The notes under the pieces were generated by a model, which searched no databases, had not been told where the DNA came from, and saw nothing but the letters and a program-made list of their open reading frames with translations. Positions 8,330-17,024 of a DNA stretch of 64,000 bases are shown piece after piece; within the stretch, counting starts at the first letter, position 1; each line of letters opens with the position of its first letter. The stretch spans positions 2,046,001 through 2,110,000 of the forward strand of contig NZ_CP016761.1 of the NCBI RefSeq assembly GCF_001642935.1. Reading direction: 5' to 3'. The translations under genes were made by a program, and so were the position numbers. This DNA is from Fictibacillus arsenicus (lineage in GTDB: Bacteria; Bacillota; Bacilli; Bacillales; Fictibacillaceae).

Positions 8330-9757
8330 ATGCCGGTAGTTGATGGATTGTTCAAACCTAAGAAACATTGGAAAGAGTATGAGCTTTGGAAGGATGTAAC
8401 TGAGGATCAATGGAATGATTGGTTATGGCAGCTTACTAATACAATCAGAAATTTAAACGATTTAAGGAAAGTAGTTAACTTGACACCTGAAGAAGAAGAA
8501 GGCGTAAAGATTTCTACTATGACAATACCTTTGAACATCACACCTTATTATGCATGGCTGATGGATCAAGATGATGCTAGATGTCCTATTCGAATGCAGT
8601 CTGTACCTATTGGAAAAGAAATTTTAAAGACGAAATATGATTTAGAAGATCCGCTGCATGAGGATGAAGATTCTCCTGTACCTGGACTTACTCATCGTTA
8701 TCCGGACAGAGTTCTTTTCTTGGTAACAAATCAATGTTCTATGTATTGCCGTTATTGTACGAGAAGAAGATTCTCAGGACAGATTGGCATGGGTGTTCCT
8801 AAAAAGCAGCTCGATGCGGCCATTAATTATATAAGAAATAATCCACAAGTGAGAGACTGCTTAATCTCCGGCGGTGACGGATTATTAATCAACGACAATA
8901 TTCTTGAATATATTTTAAAGAACCTTAGAGAAATACCACATCTGGAAATTATCCGTATCGGGACGAGAGCGCCTGTAGTATTTCCGCAAAGAATTACAGA
9001 AAACCTGTGTAATATCCTGAAGAAATATCACCCAGTGTGGCTTAACACTCACTTCAATACTTCTTTAGAGATAACAGAGGAATCAAAGAGAGCTTGTGAA
9101 ATGCTTGCGAATGCAGGTGTTCCTGTTGGGAATCAATCAGTCATTCTAGCTGGAATTAATGACAGTGTACCGATCATGAAGAAATTAATGCATGATCTTG
9201 TAAAAATACGAGTTAGACCATATTACATCTATCAGTGTGATCTATCAGAAGGAATCGGTCATTTCAGGGCTCCAGTATCAAAAGGTCTTGAAATTATTGA
9301 AGGATTAAGAGGCCATACTTCAGGCTATGCTGTTCCAACATTCGTTGTTGACGCTCCTGGAGGCGGAGGTAAAATCGCTGTTCAGCCAAATTATTTAATC
9401 TCGCAATCTCCTGAAAAAGTTGTACTCCGAAACTTTGAAGGTGTGATTACTTCCTATCCTGAACCGCAAAACTATCAAGCTGGGAGAGCGGATGCATATT
9501 TTAATGAAATCATGGGGACGAATCACATCAAACCGGCTATCGGTGTATCTGCATTAATGCGTGATGAAGCTTTCAACTTGGTTCCACAAGGCTTAAAACG
9601 TTTAGAGCGAAGAGAGGATTATGGCACAAACCCTGAACATAGTTCATTAAAAGATAAACGGGATAAACGTGATGAATTAAAAGAGAAAAAATTTAAATCT
9701 GAGCAAGAGAAAAACGCAGGAGTTTCTGGTACGCCTGAAGAACAAAAGAATGCATAA
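8330..9757 (+). CDS. kamA: L-lysine 2,3-aminomutase
   Basis: Radical-SAM, PLP-dependent enzyme that converts L-lysine to L-beta-lysine; 475 residues. The 4Fe-4S/SAM motif is Cys136-x3-Cys140-x2-Cys143, and the PLP lysine is Lys348 in the GGGGK motif. Both are offset by the same 11 residues from the Clostridium SB4 enzyme numbering (125/129/132 and 337). Very similar to B. subtilis YodO/KamA. The start is ATG 8330 with AAAGGAGG 7 bases upstream; a longer TTG frame from 8276 would begin inside the sigma-54 promoter and is rejected. First gene of a seven-gene operon. The highly charged C-terminal tail is typical of Bacillus homologues. Confidence 0.97.
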   Translation: MPVVDGLFKPKKHWKEYELWKDVTEDQWNDWLWQLTNTIRNLNDLRKVVNLTPEEEEGVKISTMTIPLNITPYYAWLMDQDDARCPIRMQSVPIGKEILKTKYDLEDPLHEDEDSPVPGLTHRYPDRVLFLVTNQCSMYCRYCTRRRFSGQIGMGVPKKQLDAAINYIRNNPQVRDCLISGGDGLLINDNILEYILKNLREIPHLEIIRIGTRAPVVFPQRITENLCNILKKYHPVWLNTHFNTSLEITEESKRACEMLANAGVPVGNQSVILAGINDSVPIMKKLMHDLVKIRVRPYYIYQCDLSEGIGHFRAPVSKGLEIIEGLRGHTSGYAVPTFVVDAPGGGGKIAVQPNYLISQSPEKVVLRNFEGVITSYPEPQNYQAGRADAYFNEIMGTNHIKPAIGVSALMRDEAFNLVPQGLKRLERREDYGTNPEHSSLKDKRDKRDELKEKKFKSEQEKNAGVSGTPEEQKNA

Positions 9758-9771
9758 GAATGGAGGATAAC

Positions 9772-10044
9772 ATGAAGTGTTTATGGTGTGAAAATGAAAA
9801 TGCAGAACAGACTGCCCGCACAGGTTATTGGGAACTTCCAGATGGCACAAGAGCAGTCGAAATAACTATAATACCTTCAGTTTCCTGCCCGTCTTGCGGC
9901 ATGGAGTATCAAGAAGACCATATTGTAGATGAAATTGAAGATCAGCTAATGCTCATTGATACAAAAAAGATAGATTCTTCTATTTCCTTTACTGACCTGA
10001 TGAGCATTCCAAGGTTTTTAAAGAAAAATTATTTTAAGCTATAA
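9772..10044 (+). CDS. yokU: YokU family small zinc-finger protein
   Basis: A 90-residue protein with two CxxC pairs (MKCLWCENEN and VSCPSCGMEY), an N-terminal zinc finger as in MqsA-type antitoxins. In B. subtilis yokU also lies beside kamA. The start at 9772 is supported by GGAGG 5 bases upstream; the in-frame ATG at 9760 overlaps that site. Role unknown: there is no HTH domain after the finger as in true MqsA and no toxin partner, so an antitoxin function is unlikely. Its place inside a catabolic operon suggests an accessory or regulatory job. Confidence 0.8.
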   Translation: MKCLWCENENAEQTARTGYWELPDGTRAVEITIIPSVSCPSCGMEYQEDHIVDEIEDQLMLIDTKKIDSSISFTDLMSIPRFLKKNYFKL

Positions 10045-10057
10045 CAACACATAGAGG

Positions 10058-10087
10058 AAGGAAATGTCTTCAATTTGGCATTTCCTT
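10058..10087 (+). promoter_or_regulatory. Intercistronic hairpin between yokU and yodT
   Basis: AAGGAAATG and CATTTCCTT form a perfect 9-bp stem with a 12-base loop, followed only by TTC. The weak T-run suggests partial termination or an RNA-stability/processing hairpin rather than a full stop in the operon. Confidence 0.5.
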
Positions 10088-10116
10088 TTCAACCTCACGA
10101 GGAAGGAGCCTTTTTT

Positions 10117-11484
10117 ATGAGAAAATCACATCTCATTAAACCGGTTCTAGGAAATGATTATCCTGTAATCAGTCATGGTAAAGGAATCTACCTATATGAC
10201 AAAGAAGGAAAACAGTACATTGACGGATCATCAGGAGCTATTACTGCCAATATAGGGCATGGTGTACAAGAAATTGCTGAAGCGTTGTGGAATCAGGCTA
10301 AACACGTATCCTTTGTATATCGATCACAGTTTACAAGTGATGCTGCTGAAATGCTGGCTGAAAAACTAGCTGAATATGCACCTGATGAATTAAAATCCGT
10401 TTTCTTTGTTAATAGTGGTTCTGAGGCAACTGAAACTGCATTAAAGATCGCTATTCAATATTTTCAAGAGCAAGGGGTTTTTACGAAAACAAAAGTTCTA
10501 TCGAGATGGACCAGCTACCATGGCATTACATTAGGAGCTTTATCTATGTCCGGACATCAGCTAAGAAGACAGCGTTTCAATTCGCTTTTAGAAGATTTCC
10601 CGGTAGCTCCAGCACCATATTGCTATCAATGTCCATTAAAGGATTCATATCCAGGATGCGGTGTCAGATGTGCTGATGAACTGGAAAACATCGTTCAAGC
10701 GATAGGTGCAGAACAGATAGCTGCTTTTATAGTTGAACCAGTAATCGGCGCTTCAGGTGGAGCTATTGTTCCCCCAGATGAATATTATTCAAAAATTAGA
10801 GCGATTTGCGATAAGTATGACATTTTAATGATTGCTGATGAAGTAATGACTGGAATGGGCAGGACTGGAAAAATGTTTGCGATGGAACACTGGGGAGTCA
10901 TACCTGATATTATTGCACTCGGAAAAGGCATGAGTGCAGGTTATACACCTATGGCGGCAACAATTGTTTCAGACAAAATCATGAATACAATTGAGTCAGG
11001 AAGCAAAGTCGTGATGAGCGGCCATACCTTTAGTGCCAATCCTCAGTCAGCAGCAGCTTGTCTTGCCGTACTTCATTATATTGAAAGAAATAATCTCCAA
11101 GAAAATGCAGCTTTAATGGGTGATTATCTTCAAAACCATCTACAGCGTTTGCAATGGAAATATTCATTGATTGGTGATGTTCGAGGAAAAGGACTACTAT
11201 GCGGACTTGAACTAATTAAAGATCCTATGACTAGAGAACCTTTTGAACTATCAAACAAGATTACAGACCGGCTATTATCGATTTGTTTTGAAAAAGGGCT
11301 GCTTGTTTATCCGGCTGTTGGCGGTGTAACAGGATTTTCAGGTGATTCTATCCTTATATCTCCGCCACTGACGGTAACAAAAGAACAAATTAATGACATT
11401 ATAGATATTCTTGACCAATCAATAGGCGAACTTACCAATCAATTAATCTCTGAAGGTTTATATATTACGGAAGCCACGAGTTGA
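10117..11484 (+). CDS. yodT: Class III PLP aminotransferase, YodT-like (probable N-acetyl-beta-lysine transaminase)
   Basis: A 455-residue fold-type I, class III omega-aminotransferase. The PLP lysine is Lys270 in LGKGMSAGYTP, with a preceding DEVMTGMGRTGK motif. A cysteine-rich insert (YCYQCPLKDSYPGCGVRC) is a family trait. It resembles B. subtilis YodT. By position it would remove the 3-amino group of N6-acetyl-beta-lysine to give 6-acetamido-3-oxohexanoate; this substrate is inferred from pathway logic. The start is ATG 10117 with GGAAGGAG upstream. The stop is 14 bases before yodS. Confidence 0.88.
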   Translation: MRKSHLIKPVLGNDYPVISHGKGIYLYDKEGKQYIDGSSGAITANIGHGVQEIAEALWNQAKHVSFVYRSQFTSDAAEMLAEKLAEYAPDELKSVFFVNSGSEATETALKIAIQYFQEQGVFTKTKVLSRWTSYHGITLGALSMSGHQLRRQRFNSLLEDFPVAPAPYCYQCPLKDSYPGCGVRCADELENIVQAIGAEQIAAFIVEPVIGASGGAIVPPDEYYSKIRAICDKYDILMIADEVMTGMGRTGKMFAMEHWGVIPDIIALGKGMSAGYTPMAATIVSDKIMNTIESGSKVVMSGHTFSANPQSAAACLAVLHYIERNNLQENAALMGDYLQNHLQRLQWKYSLIGDVRGKGLLCGLELIKDPMTREPFELSNKITDRLLSICFEKGLLVYPAVGGVTGFSGDSILISPPLTVTKEQINDIIDILDQSIGELTNQLISEGLYITEATS

Positions 11485-11498
11485 AAGAGGTGTGGGAG

Positions 11499-12227
11499 AT
11501 GGCACAAGTAAATAAACAAATATCATTAGAAAGTGCATCTCAATATTTTTTTAACGGAATGTCACTGATGGTAGGTGGATTTGGAGGGGTAGGTGCTCCT
11601 CCTTCTTTAGTGAATCTCATTCTGGAAAAGAATATTCAAGATATTTTTCTTATAAGCAATGATACTGGGTTTCCATGGATCGGACCCGGCAAGCTTATTA
11701 CTGAAAAACGAGTTAAAAAGCTGATCGTATCTCATATCGGTTCAAATCCAGAAGCCGGAAAACAGATGCAGGACGGGTCTTTGGAAGTGGAGTTTGTCCC
11801 TCAAGGAACGCTCGCAGAAAAAATCAGAGCAGGGGGTATGGGACTAGGCGGAATTTTAGTAGATGTAGGTTTAGGTACTGTTGTTGAAGCAAATAAACAA
11901 AAAGTTCATGTGAACAGCAAAGAGTATATGATAGAGACCGCTTTAACTGCAGACGTATCCATTATCTATGCGAAAAAAGCTGATTTGTATGGAAATCTTG
12001 TATATGACAAAAGTGCGCGAAATACAAATCCTCTAGTAGCGACAGCAGGACAAATCACGATCGCTGAGGTTGAAGAAATTGTGCCGACCGGTTCAATAAA
12101 TCCCGAAGAAATCATTACTCCTGGAGTATTTGTTGATTACATTATTCAAAGTAAAGGGGTGGACTGGAAATGGGTTTGGGAATTGAAACAAGGCACAGGA
12201 TCGCAAGAAGGGCAGCACTCGAAATAA
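11499..12227 (+). CDS. yodS: CoA-transferase subunit A, YodS-like
   Basis: A 242-residue class I (AtoD/ScoA-like) CoA-transferase alpha subunit. The N-terminal GGFGGVGAPPSLV motif is the typical CoA/acyl-binding signature. It pairs with the next gene to form a heteromeric 3-oxoacid CoA-transferase, here probably acting on 6-acetamido-3-oxohexanoate (inference). The start is ATG 11499 (MAQVNK); an upstream TTG at 11481 has no ribosome binding site. The last 58 bases overlap yodR in another frame, giving a C-terminal extension of about 20 residues past the conserved PGVFVDYIIQ end. Confidence 0.9.
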   Translation: MAQVNKQISLESASQYFFNGMSLMVGGFGGVGAPPSLVNLILEKNIQDIFLISNDTGFPWIGPGKLITEKRVKKLIVSHIGSNPEAGKQMQDGSLEVEFVPQGTLAEKIRAGGMGLGGILVDVGLGTVVEANKQKVHVNSKEYMIETALTADVSIIYAKKADLYGNLVYDKSARNTNPLVATAGQITIAEVEEIVPTGSINPEEIITPGVFVDYIIQSKGVDWKWVWELKQGTGSQEGQHSK

Positions 12228-12832
12228 AAGATGGCATGACAGTTAATCTGGGCATTGGCATTCCAACACTTGTTGCAGATTATATACCAAAAGAATTACA
12301 TATTATGCTCCACACTGAGAATGGCATTTTAGGGATGGGTGGTTCCCCTGCAGAAGGTAAGGAAGATGGAAATTTATCAAATGCAGGAGGATATCCAGTT
12401 ACGATTCAGCCAGGTGCTTCTTATTTTGACAGTGCAACTGCTTTCGGAATTATCCGCAAAGGTTTGCTTGATGTAACGATATTAGGTGCACTTGAAGTCA
12501 GCGAGAAAGGTGATATCGCAAATTGGATCGTTCCCGGGAAGCGTGTACCGGGCATGGGCGGTGCGATTGATCTTGCTCAAAAAGCGAAAAAAGTAATCAT
12601 TCTTATGAACCATACAGACAAATTCGGAAATCCTAAAATTGTTAAGAATTGTTCTCTCCCGCTTACCGTAAGGGAAGGAGCGCATATGATTATTACTGAA
12701 AAAGCTGTTTTTCATTGTGAATACGGCCAATTATTCCTCAGAGAAGTTATGAATCCATATACCGTTGAAGATGTTATCAATACGACGGGTGCTGCCGTTA
12801 TCGTTGATGAAAAAGTTTCTGTATTTCAATAA
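12170..12832 (+). CDS. yodR: CoA-transferase subunit B, YodR-like
   Basis: A 220-residue class I CoA-transferase beta subunit. It carries the catalytic glutamate at Glu50 in the HTENGILGMG motif, which forms the glutamyl-CoA thioester, and the GLGxxTP-like NLGIGIPTLV segment. The ATG is preceded by AAGGGGTGG inside the yodS coding sequence, so the 58-base overlap is real and implies coupled synthesis of the two subunits. Substrate as for yodS. Confidence 0.92.
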   Translation: MGLGIETRHRIARRAALEIKDGMTVNLGIGIPTLVADYIPKELHIMLHTENGILGMGGSPAEGKEDGNLSNAGGYPVTIQPGASYFDSATAFGIIRKGLLDVTILGALEVSEKGDIANWIVPGKRVPGMGGAIDLAQKAKKVIILMNHTDKFGNPKIVKNCSLPLTVREGAHMIITEKAVFHCEYGQLFLREVMNPYTVEDVINTTGAAVIVDEKVSVFQ

Positions 12833-12853
12833 AAGTGCTGAGGGAGGACAGTT

Positions 12854-14113
12854 ATGCTTCTAAAAGATAAACTTTCGAATTGGCTTTTAAAAGAACAAGA
12901 TAATGCGATACGTTTTTTGCAGGAAACAGTTCAAGAGGCAAGTACAACAGGCAATGAAGCAAGCGTTCAAAATATGATTGCGAAAAAACTGAATGAAATG
13001 GGACTCGAGGTAGATATGTGGCACCCTGATGGGGAAGAGCTGGCAAAACATCCATACTTCTGTGCGAGCCGAACTAACTTTAGCAGCAGTCCTAATGTAG
13101 TAGGTATTTGGCGAGGAAAAGGAAATGGACACTCGCTTGTACTAAACGGCCATATTGATGTTGTTCCCGAAGGCGATTTGAATCAATGGGATGATCATCC
13201 ATACAGCGGAAAGATTATAGATGGAAAACTATATGGACGTGGTTCCACTGACATGAAGGGGGGGAACTTGTCACTTCTTCTTGCGATTCAGGCGTTAAAA
13301 GAAACAGGAACAACTTTAGATGGAGACTTGTTTTTTCATAGTGTTATAGAAGAAGAGAGCGGCGGTGCAGGTACACTGGCAGCTGTTCTTAGAGGATATA
13401 CAGCAGACGCTGCTATCATCCCAGAACCAACAAACATGAAAATATTCCCTGCTCAGCAAGGATCCATGTGGTTTAAGCTAACCATTAATGGAAAGGCAGC
13501 ACACGGAGGAACCCGCTATGAAGGGGTCAGTGCAATTGAAAAAACTGCTGTAGTCTTAGAAGCAGTCAAGGCTCTTGAAACGAAACGCAACCAAAGGATA
13601 ACGGATCCATTATATAGGGATATACCTATCCCAGTTCCTATCAATATAGGAAAAATCTCAGGAGGAAATTGGCCTTCTTCCGTTCCTGATACAGTTCATT
13701 TAGAAGGCAGGATTGGTGTAGCACCTCATGAAACATTAGAAGAAGTAAAACGTGAGTTAGGAGACTATCTTTCTAGCATTCAGGATGAATGGCTATTGGA
13801 GCATCCTGTTTCTGTAGAATGGTTTGGAGCACAATGGCTGCCTGGTTCTATTGATACAGATCATCCTCTCATGAATACTCTTATCAAAAACTATGAACAT
13901 GTTAAAAAAGAAAGACCGATCATTGAAGCTTCTCCATGGGGAACAGACGGCGGTCTGCTTTCACAAGCAGGAAATACACCCTCAATTGTCTTCGGGCCAG
14001 GTGTTACTGCCGTTGCTCATTACCCAAATGAATACATTGAAATCTCAAAGATTATTGAAGCAGCAGAAATTATTGCTTTAACGATTTATGACTGGTGCGG
14101 GGGGAGTAACTAA
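12854..14113 (+). CDS. yodQ: M20-family deacylase, YodQ-like (ArgE/DapE type)
   Basis: A 419-residue zinc-dependent M20 hydrolase. Metal-site motifs are NGHIDVVP (His100, Asp102), GRGSTDMKGG (Asp133), the catalytic IEEESGG and a C-terminal TAVAHYPNE histidine. ArgE and related members remove acyl groups from amino-acid nitrogen. In this operon the logical substrate is 4-acetamidobutyrate (or its precursor), giving free 4-aminobutyrate; this is inference. The stop overlaps the next start by one base (TAATG). Confidence 0.9.
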   Translation: MLLKDKLSNWLLKEQDNAIRFLQETVQEASTTGNEASVQNMIAKKLNEMGLEVDMWHPDGEELAKHPYFCASRTNFSSSPNVVGIWRGKGNGHSLVLNGHIDVVPEGDLNQWDDHPYSGKIIDGKLYGRGSTDMKGGNLSLLLAIQALKETGTTLDGDLFFHSVIEEESGGAGTLAAVLRGYTADAAIIPEPTNMKIFPAQQGSMWFKLTINGKAAHGGTRYEGVSAIEKTAVVLEAVKALETKRNQRITDPLYRDIPIPVPINIGKISGGNWPSSVPDTVHLEGRIGVAPHETLEEVKRELGDYLSSIQDEWLLEHPVSVEWFGAQWLPGSIDTDHPLMNTLIKNYEHVKKERPIIEASPWGTDGGLLSQAGNTPSIVFGPGVTAVAHYPNEYIEISKIIEAAEIIALTIYDWCGGSN

Positions 14114-15420
14114 TGAAGAAATCAGAAGGATTATTAAAGCGAAAAGAGCTGAATGTACCAAGAGGACCCTTTAATACGGTATTGAGCTTTCTGGATCATG
14201 CAAAAGGCAGTACGATGACCGATGTCGACGGGAAGGAATACATTGATTTTGCCGGTGCTATCGGCACGCTTAATGTCGGCCATTGTCCGCCAAGAGTCGT
14301 TGAAGCATTAAAAAATCAAATTGATAAATACATTCATCCTTGTTTTCATGTCATGATGTATGAACCATATATTCAGCTGGCTGAAAAATTAAATGAGATC
14401 ACCCCAGGAATTCATCATAAAAAAACATTCTTCCTGAACAGCGGAGCAGAGGCAGTAGAGAACGCAGTTAAAATAGCAAGGAAATATACGGGAAGAAAAG
14501 CGATCATTTCCTTTGAGCGCGGTTTTCATGGGAGGACACTTCTTGCCATGTCATTAACTAGCAAAGTAAAACCATATAAGTTTGAATTTGGACCTTTTGC
14601 TCCTGAGACTTACAAGATGCCATATCCTTATTATTATAGAGATGATCGCAATACGGAGGAAACGGATGCAGCCATTTTAAGCAAATTTGAGGATTTCTTT
14701 TTAGGCGAAGTTCCTCCAGAAGAAATCGCAGCTATCATTTTTGAACCGGTTCAAGGCGAAGGCGGTTTTGTTGTTCCATCCAAAACTTTCGTGAAAGGTC
14801 TGCGCCAGATCTGTGACAAGTATAATATTTTGTTAATCGCAGATGAAATACAAACCGGTTTCGGACGTACAGGTAAAATGTTTGCAATGGAGCACTTTGA
14901 TGTGGTTCCAGACTTGATGACAATGTCTAAATCAATTGCTGCCGGCCTTCCTATCTCTGCAGTAACCGGAAGAGCGGAAATCATGGATGCGCCTGCCCCA
15001 GGAGAAATCGGCGGAACATATGGCGGCAGTCCCCTGGGCTGCGTCGCAGCATTAGAAGTAATTGCAATGATTGAAGAAGAACAGCTATTAACTAAAGCCA
15101 ATAAAATAGGGGAAATCATATTAGATACTTTTAACAAATGGAAAGATCAATACGAGTTTATCGGAGACGTTCGAGGTATCGGAGCGATGTGCGCACTCGA
15201 GATCGTCAAAGATAAAAAAACGAAAGCACCTGATCCAGATAAAGCAAAGAAAATCATAGCTTTGTGCAACTTAAACGGTGTTGCGATCATGGGTGCAGGA
15301 TTATATAGCAATGTGATTCGGATTCTCTCGCCGCTTGTTATTTCAGAAGAACAGCTTCTAAATGGACTTAATATTATTGAAGAGCAATTAAATCATATAA
15401 GTGAGACAGTATCTATGTAA
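14113..15420 (+). CDS. Class III aminotransferase, 4-aminobutyrate aminotransferase-like
   Basis: A 435-residue omega-aminotransferase of the GabT group: IGTLNVGHCPPRV, FLNSGAEAVENAVKIARKYT, IIFEPVQGEGGF, DEIQTGFGRTGK and PLP Lys273 in MSKSIAAGLPISAV are all present. It would transfer the amino group of 4-aminobutyrate to 2-oxoglutarate, forming succinate semialdehyde. Being the last gene of the operon, translationally coupled to the deacylase, it fits the final step of the proposed route. It replaces the position where B. subtilis has no such gene in its yod operon, as far as I recall. The family also includes ornithine and acetylornithine enzymes. Confidence 0.88.
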   Translation: MKKSEGLLKRKELNVPRGPFNTVLSFLDHAKGSTMTDVDGKEYIDFAGAIGTLNVGHCPPRVVEALKNQIDKYIHPCFHVMMYEPYIQLAEKLNEITPGIHHKKTFFLNSGAEAVENAVKIARKYTGRKAIISFERGFHGRTLLAMSLTSKVKPYKFEFGPFAPETYKMPYPYYYRDDRNTEETDAAILSKFEDFFLGEVPPEEIAAIIFEPVQGEGGFVVPSKTFVKGLRQICDKYNILLIADEIQTGFGRTGKMFAMEHFDVVPDLMTMSKSIAAGLPISAVTGRAEIMDAPAPGEIGGTYGGSPLGCVAALEVIAMIEEEQLLTKANKIGEIILDTFNKWKDQYEFIGDVRGIGAMCALEIVKDKKTKAPDPDKAKKIIALCNLNGVAIMGAGLYSNVIRILSPLVISEEQLLNGLNIIEEQLNHISETVSM

Positions 15421-15427
15421 TTAGTAA

Positions 15428-15462
15428 AACCTTGCTGAATCATTGAATCAGCAAGGTTTTTT
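15428..15462 (+). terminator. Operon terminator
   Basis: AACCTTGCTGA pairs with TCAGCAAGGTT, followed by a run of T. It closes the kamA operon. Confidence 0.93.
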
Positions 15463-15551
15463 CAATTCCAAAAAATAGGATTATTTCATAAATATTCTAA
15501 ATGTTGTGTTATTATTTTAAAAAGGGGAGATAGAGATGAGGGATTGCGGTT

Positions 15552-16991
15552 TTGAATAAATGGAAAAAAGTAATCATCGGAACTTTTCTTTTTGCAGGGT
15601 TTGTTATTTTTACGCAGTATGAGAAAAATGCAGAGCCTGCCTGGAAAGTTAATGGAAAAGAGTTTACAGTCGTAAAGACTTTTAATGAAGGGATAGAAAG
15701 AGAATACCTTAAGTTTGAAGAATTAGAAGTTGTAAATAAGTATGGATTTCTGCAAGAAGCTAACAAATCCATTCAATTGCGTGATGAGCTACGAACATTG
15801 AAATTCGAAAAGATCTGGAATATCGAAGGACGATTATACATGTTGTACAGTGTTGATCTGAAGGAACGCGATAAGGATGAAAGAGATATTCCGCGCCTTA
15901 CAGTAAAGAAAATAAAGCTTTCTACAAAGGATGGAAAAGATGCCGTATTTTCTGCAAGTGAAAATACAGGTTTTCCTGGAAAAAGAGACGAAGGTTTTGT
16001 TTATAAACACAGGCTATACAGATCGATGATGGTGATACCCATGATTGTCAATCATGACCAAATAGATTGGAATTTATTAATTCAGGCTAACAGATTTGAA
16101 TTACAAGATGTAGAAATTTCTACTTTAAAAGGCTCTAAATCAATAAAAAATATTCCATTTAAAGTTTCTTCAGAAAATTTATATACAAAAGTTCTTGAAT
16201 CTTCCCCAATAAATAAAACTTTTACATACGGGAATAACAAAATCGCTGAAATTAAATCGTATGACGTTCTGCTTTATGACCGACGCTTATCATTAGATAT
16301 ATCGAATGAAGATGAAGATCTTGTTGCTTTTTCAGGGTATACCAATAATCAAAAAGACCGGTTTACATGGGACATTATTGGGACTGAAGAAAAAGGCTAT
16401 TACCTTCCTTCCGTAGAAGATTATTTAGAAAATGACGATGGTGAGAAGACGATTACTTTTCATTCCTCCATGCATAAAAATGCTAAATCTTACTCTTGGA
16501 CAATTCATAAAGAAGATATTAACCGTGTAAACAAAAATATGGAGCAAACGTTTATAAAGAATGAGGAGATCTTAAATCAAAACAAAATGAAAGTCATTTA
16601 CGAAGGATTTTCAAAATTTAATGGTGAGCCAGCCATTCAGTTTAGTGTTCTTTCTAAAAGTATTAGTAACCGATTAAGATTAAATCCTGAGAGTATTTAT
16701 GGCAGAAATGAGATTCCTGAAGAATATAAGCGCCTTTTCCACCAAAATCTCTTAACGATAACAAATGAATCGAATGAACAGTTCAGTAACTATGAAATGC
16801 ACATGGATGAAACTGAAACAAAAACAACATATTATATCAATTTTTTCAAAGAAGATAGAAACGGAAGTACTAGAGATTACGTACCTATTCCAGAAGAGCG
16901 TTTAACAATTACTTTGTCAGATTTAGTGTACTCAAAACCTTTGCCCACAGAGGTTACGATAAAGTATAAAGTACCTAAATTGAAGAAATAA
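15552..16991 (+). CDS. Membrane-anchored extracytoplasmic protein of unknown function, paralogue 1
   Basis: A 479-residue protein not recognised by family. One hydrophobic segment (about residues 6-21, VIIGTFLFAGFVIFTQ) is followed by an all-soluble, charged, beta-rich-looking remainder, so it is probably anchored in the membrane with the bulk outside. TTG start with GAGGGA 8 bases upstream; no good ATG alternative. It is clearly paralogous to the next gene: both share QYEKNAEPAWKVN after the membrane segment, a WN-LY-LYSVD-KERDKDE block and an YKHRLYRSMM block. The two are probably co-transcribed. Confidence 0.82.
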   Translation: MNKWKKVIIGTFLFAGFVIFTQYEKNAEPAWKVNGKEFTVVKTFNEGIEREYLKFEELEVVNKYGFLQEANKSIQLRDELRTLKFEKIWNIEGRLYMLYSVDLKERDKDERDIPRLTVKKIKLSTKDGKDAVFSASENTGFPGKRDEGFVYKHRLYRSMMVIPMIVNHDQIDWNLLIQANRFELQDVEISTLKGSKSIKNIPFKVSSENLYTKVLESSPINKTFTYGNNKIAEIKSYDVLLYDRRLSLDISNEDEDLVAFSGYTNNQKDRFTWDIIGTEEKGYYLPSVEDYLENDDGEKTITFHSSMHKNAKSYSWTIHKEDINRVNKNMEQTFIKNEEILNQNKMKVIYEGFSKFNGEPAIQFSVLSKSISNRLRLNPESIYGRNEIPEEYKRLFHQNLLTITNESNEQFSNYEMHMDETETKTTYYINFFKEDRNGSTRDYVPIPEERLTITLSDLVYSKPLPTEVTIKYKVPKLKK

Positions 16992-17024
16992 GCATATTTC
17001 ATAACATATAAAGGGGAATCAGCT

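Noticed and set aside
9772-10044. YokU as an MqsA antitoxin of a toxin-antitoxin pair
   Set aside because: Only the zinc finger is shared; no helix-turn-helix domain and no adjacent small toxin gene.
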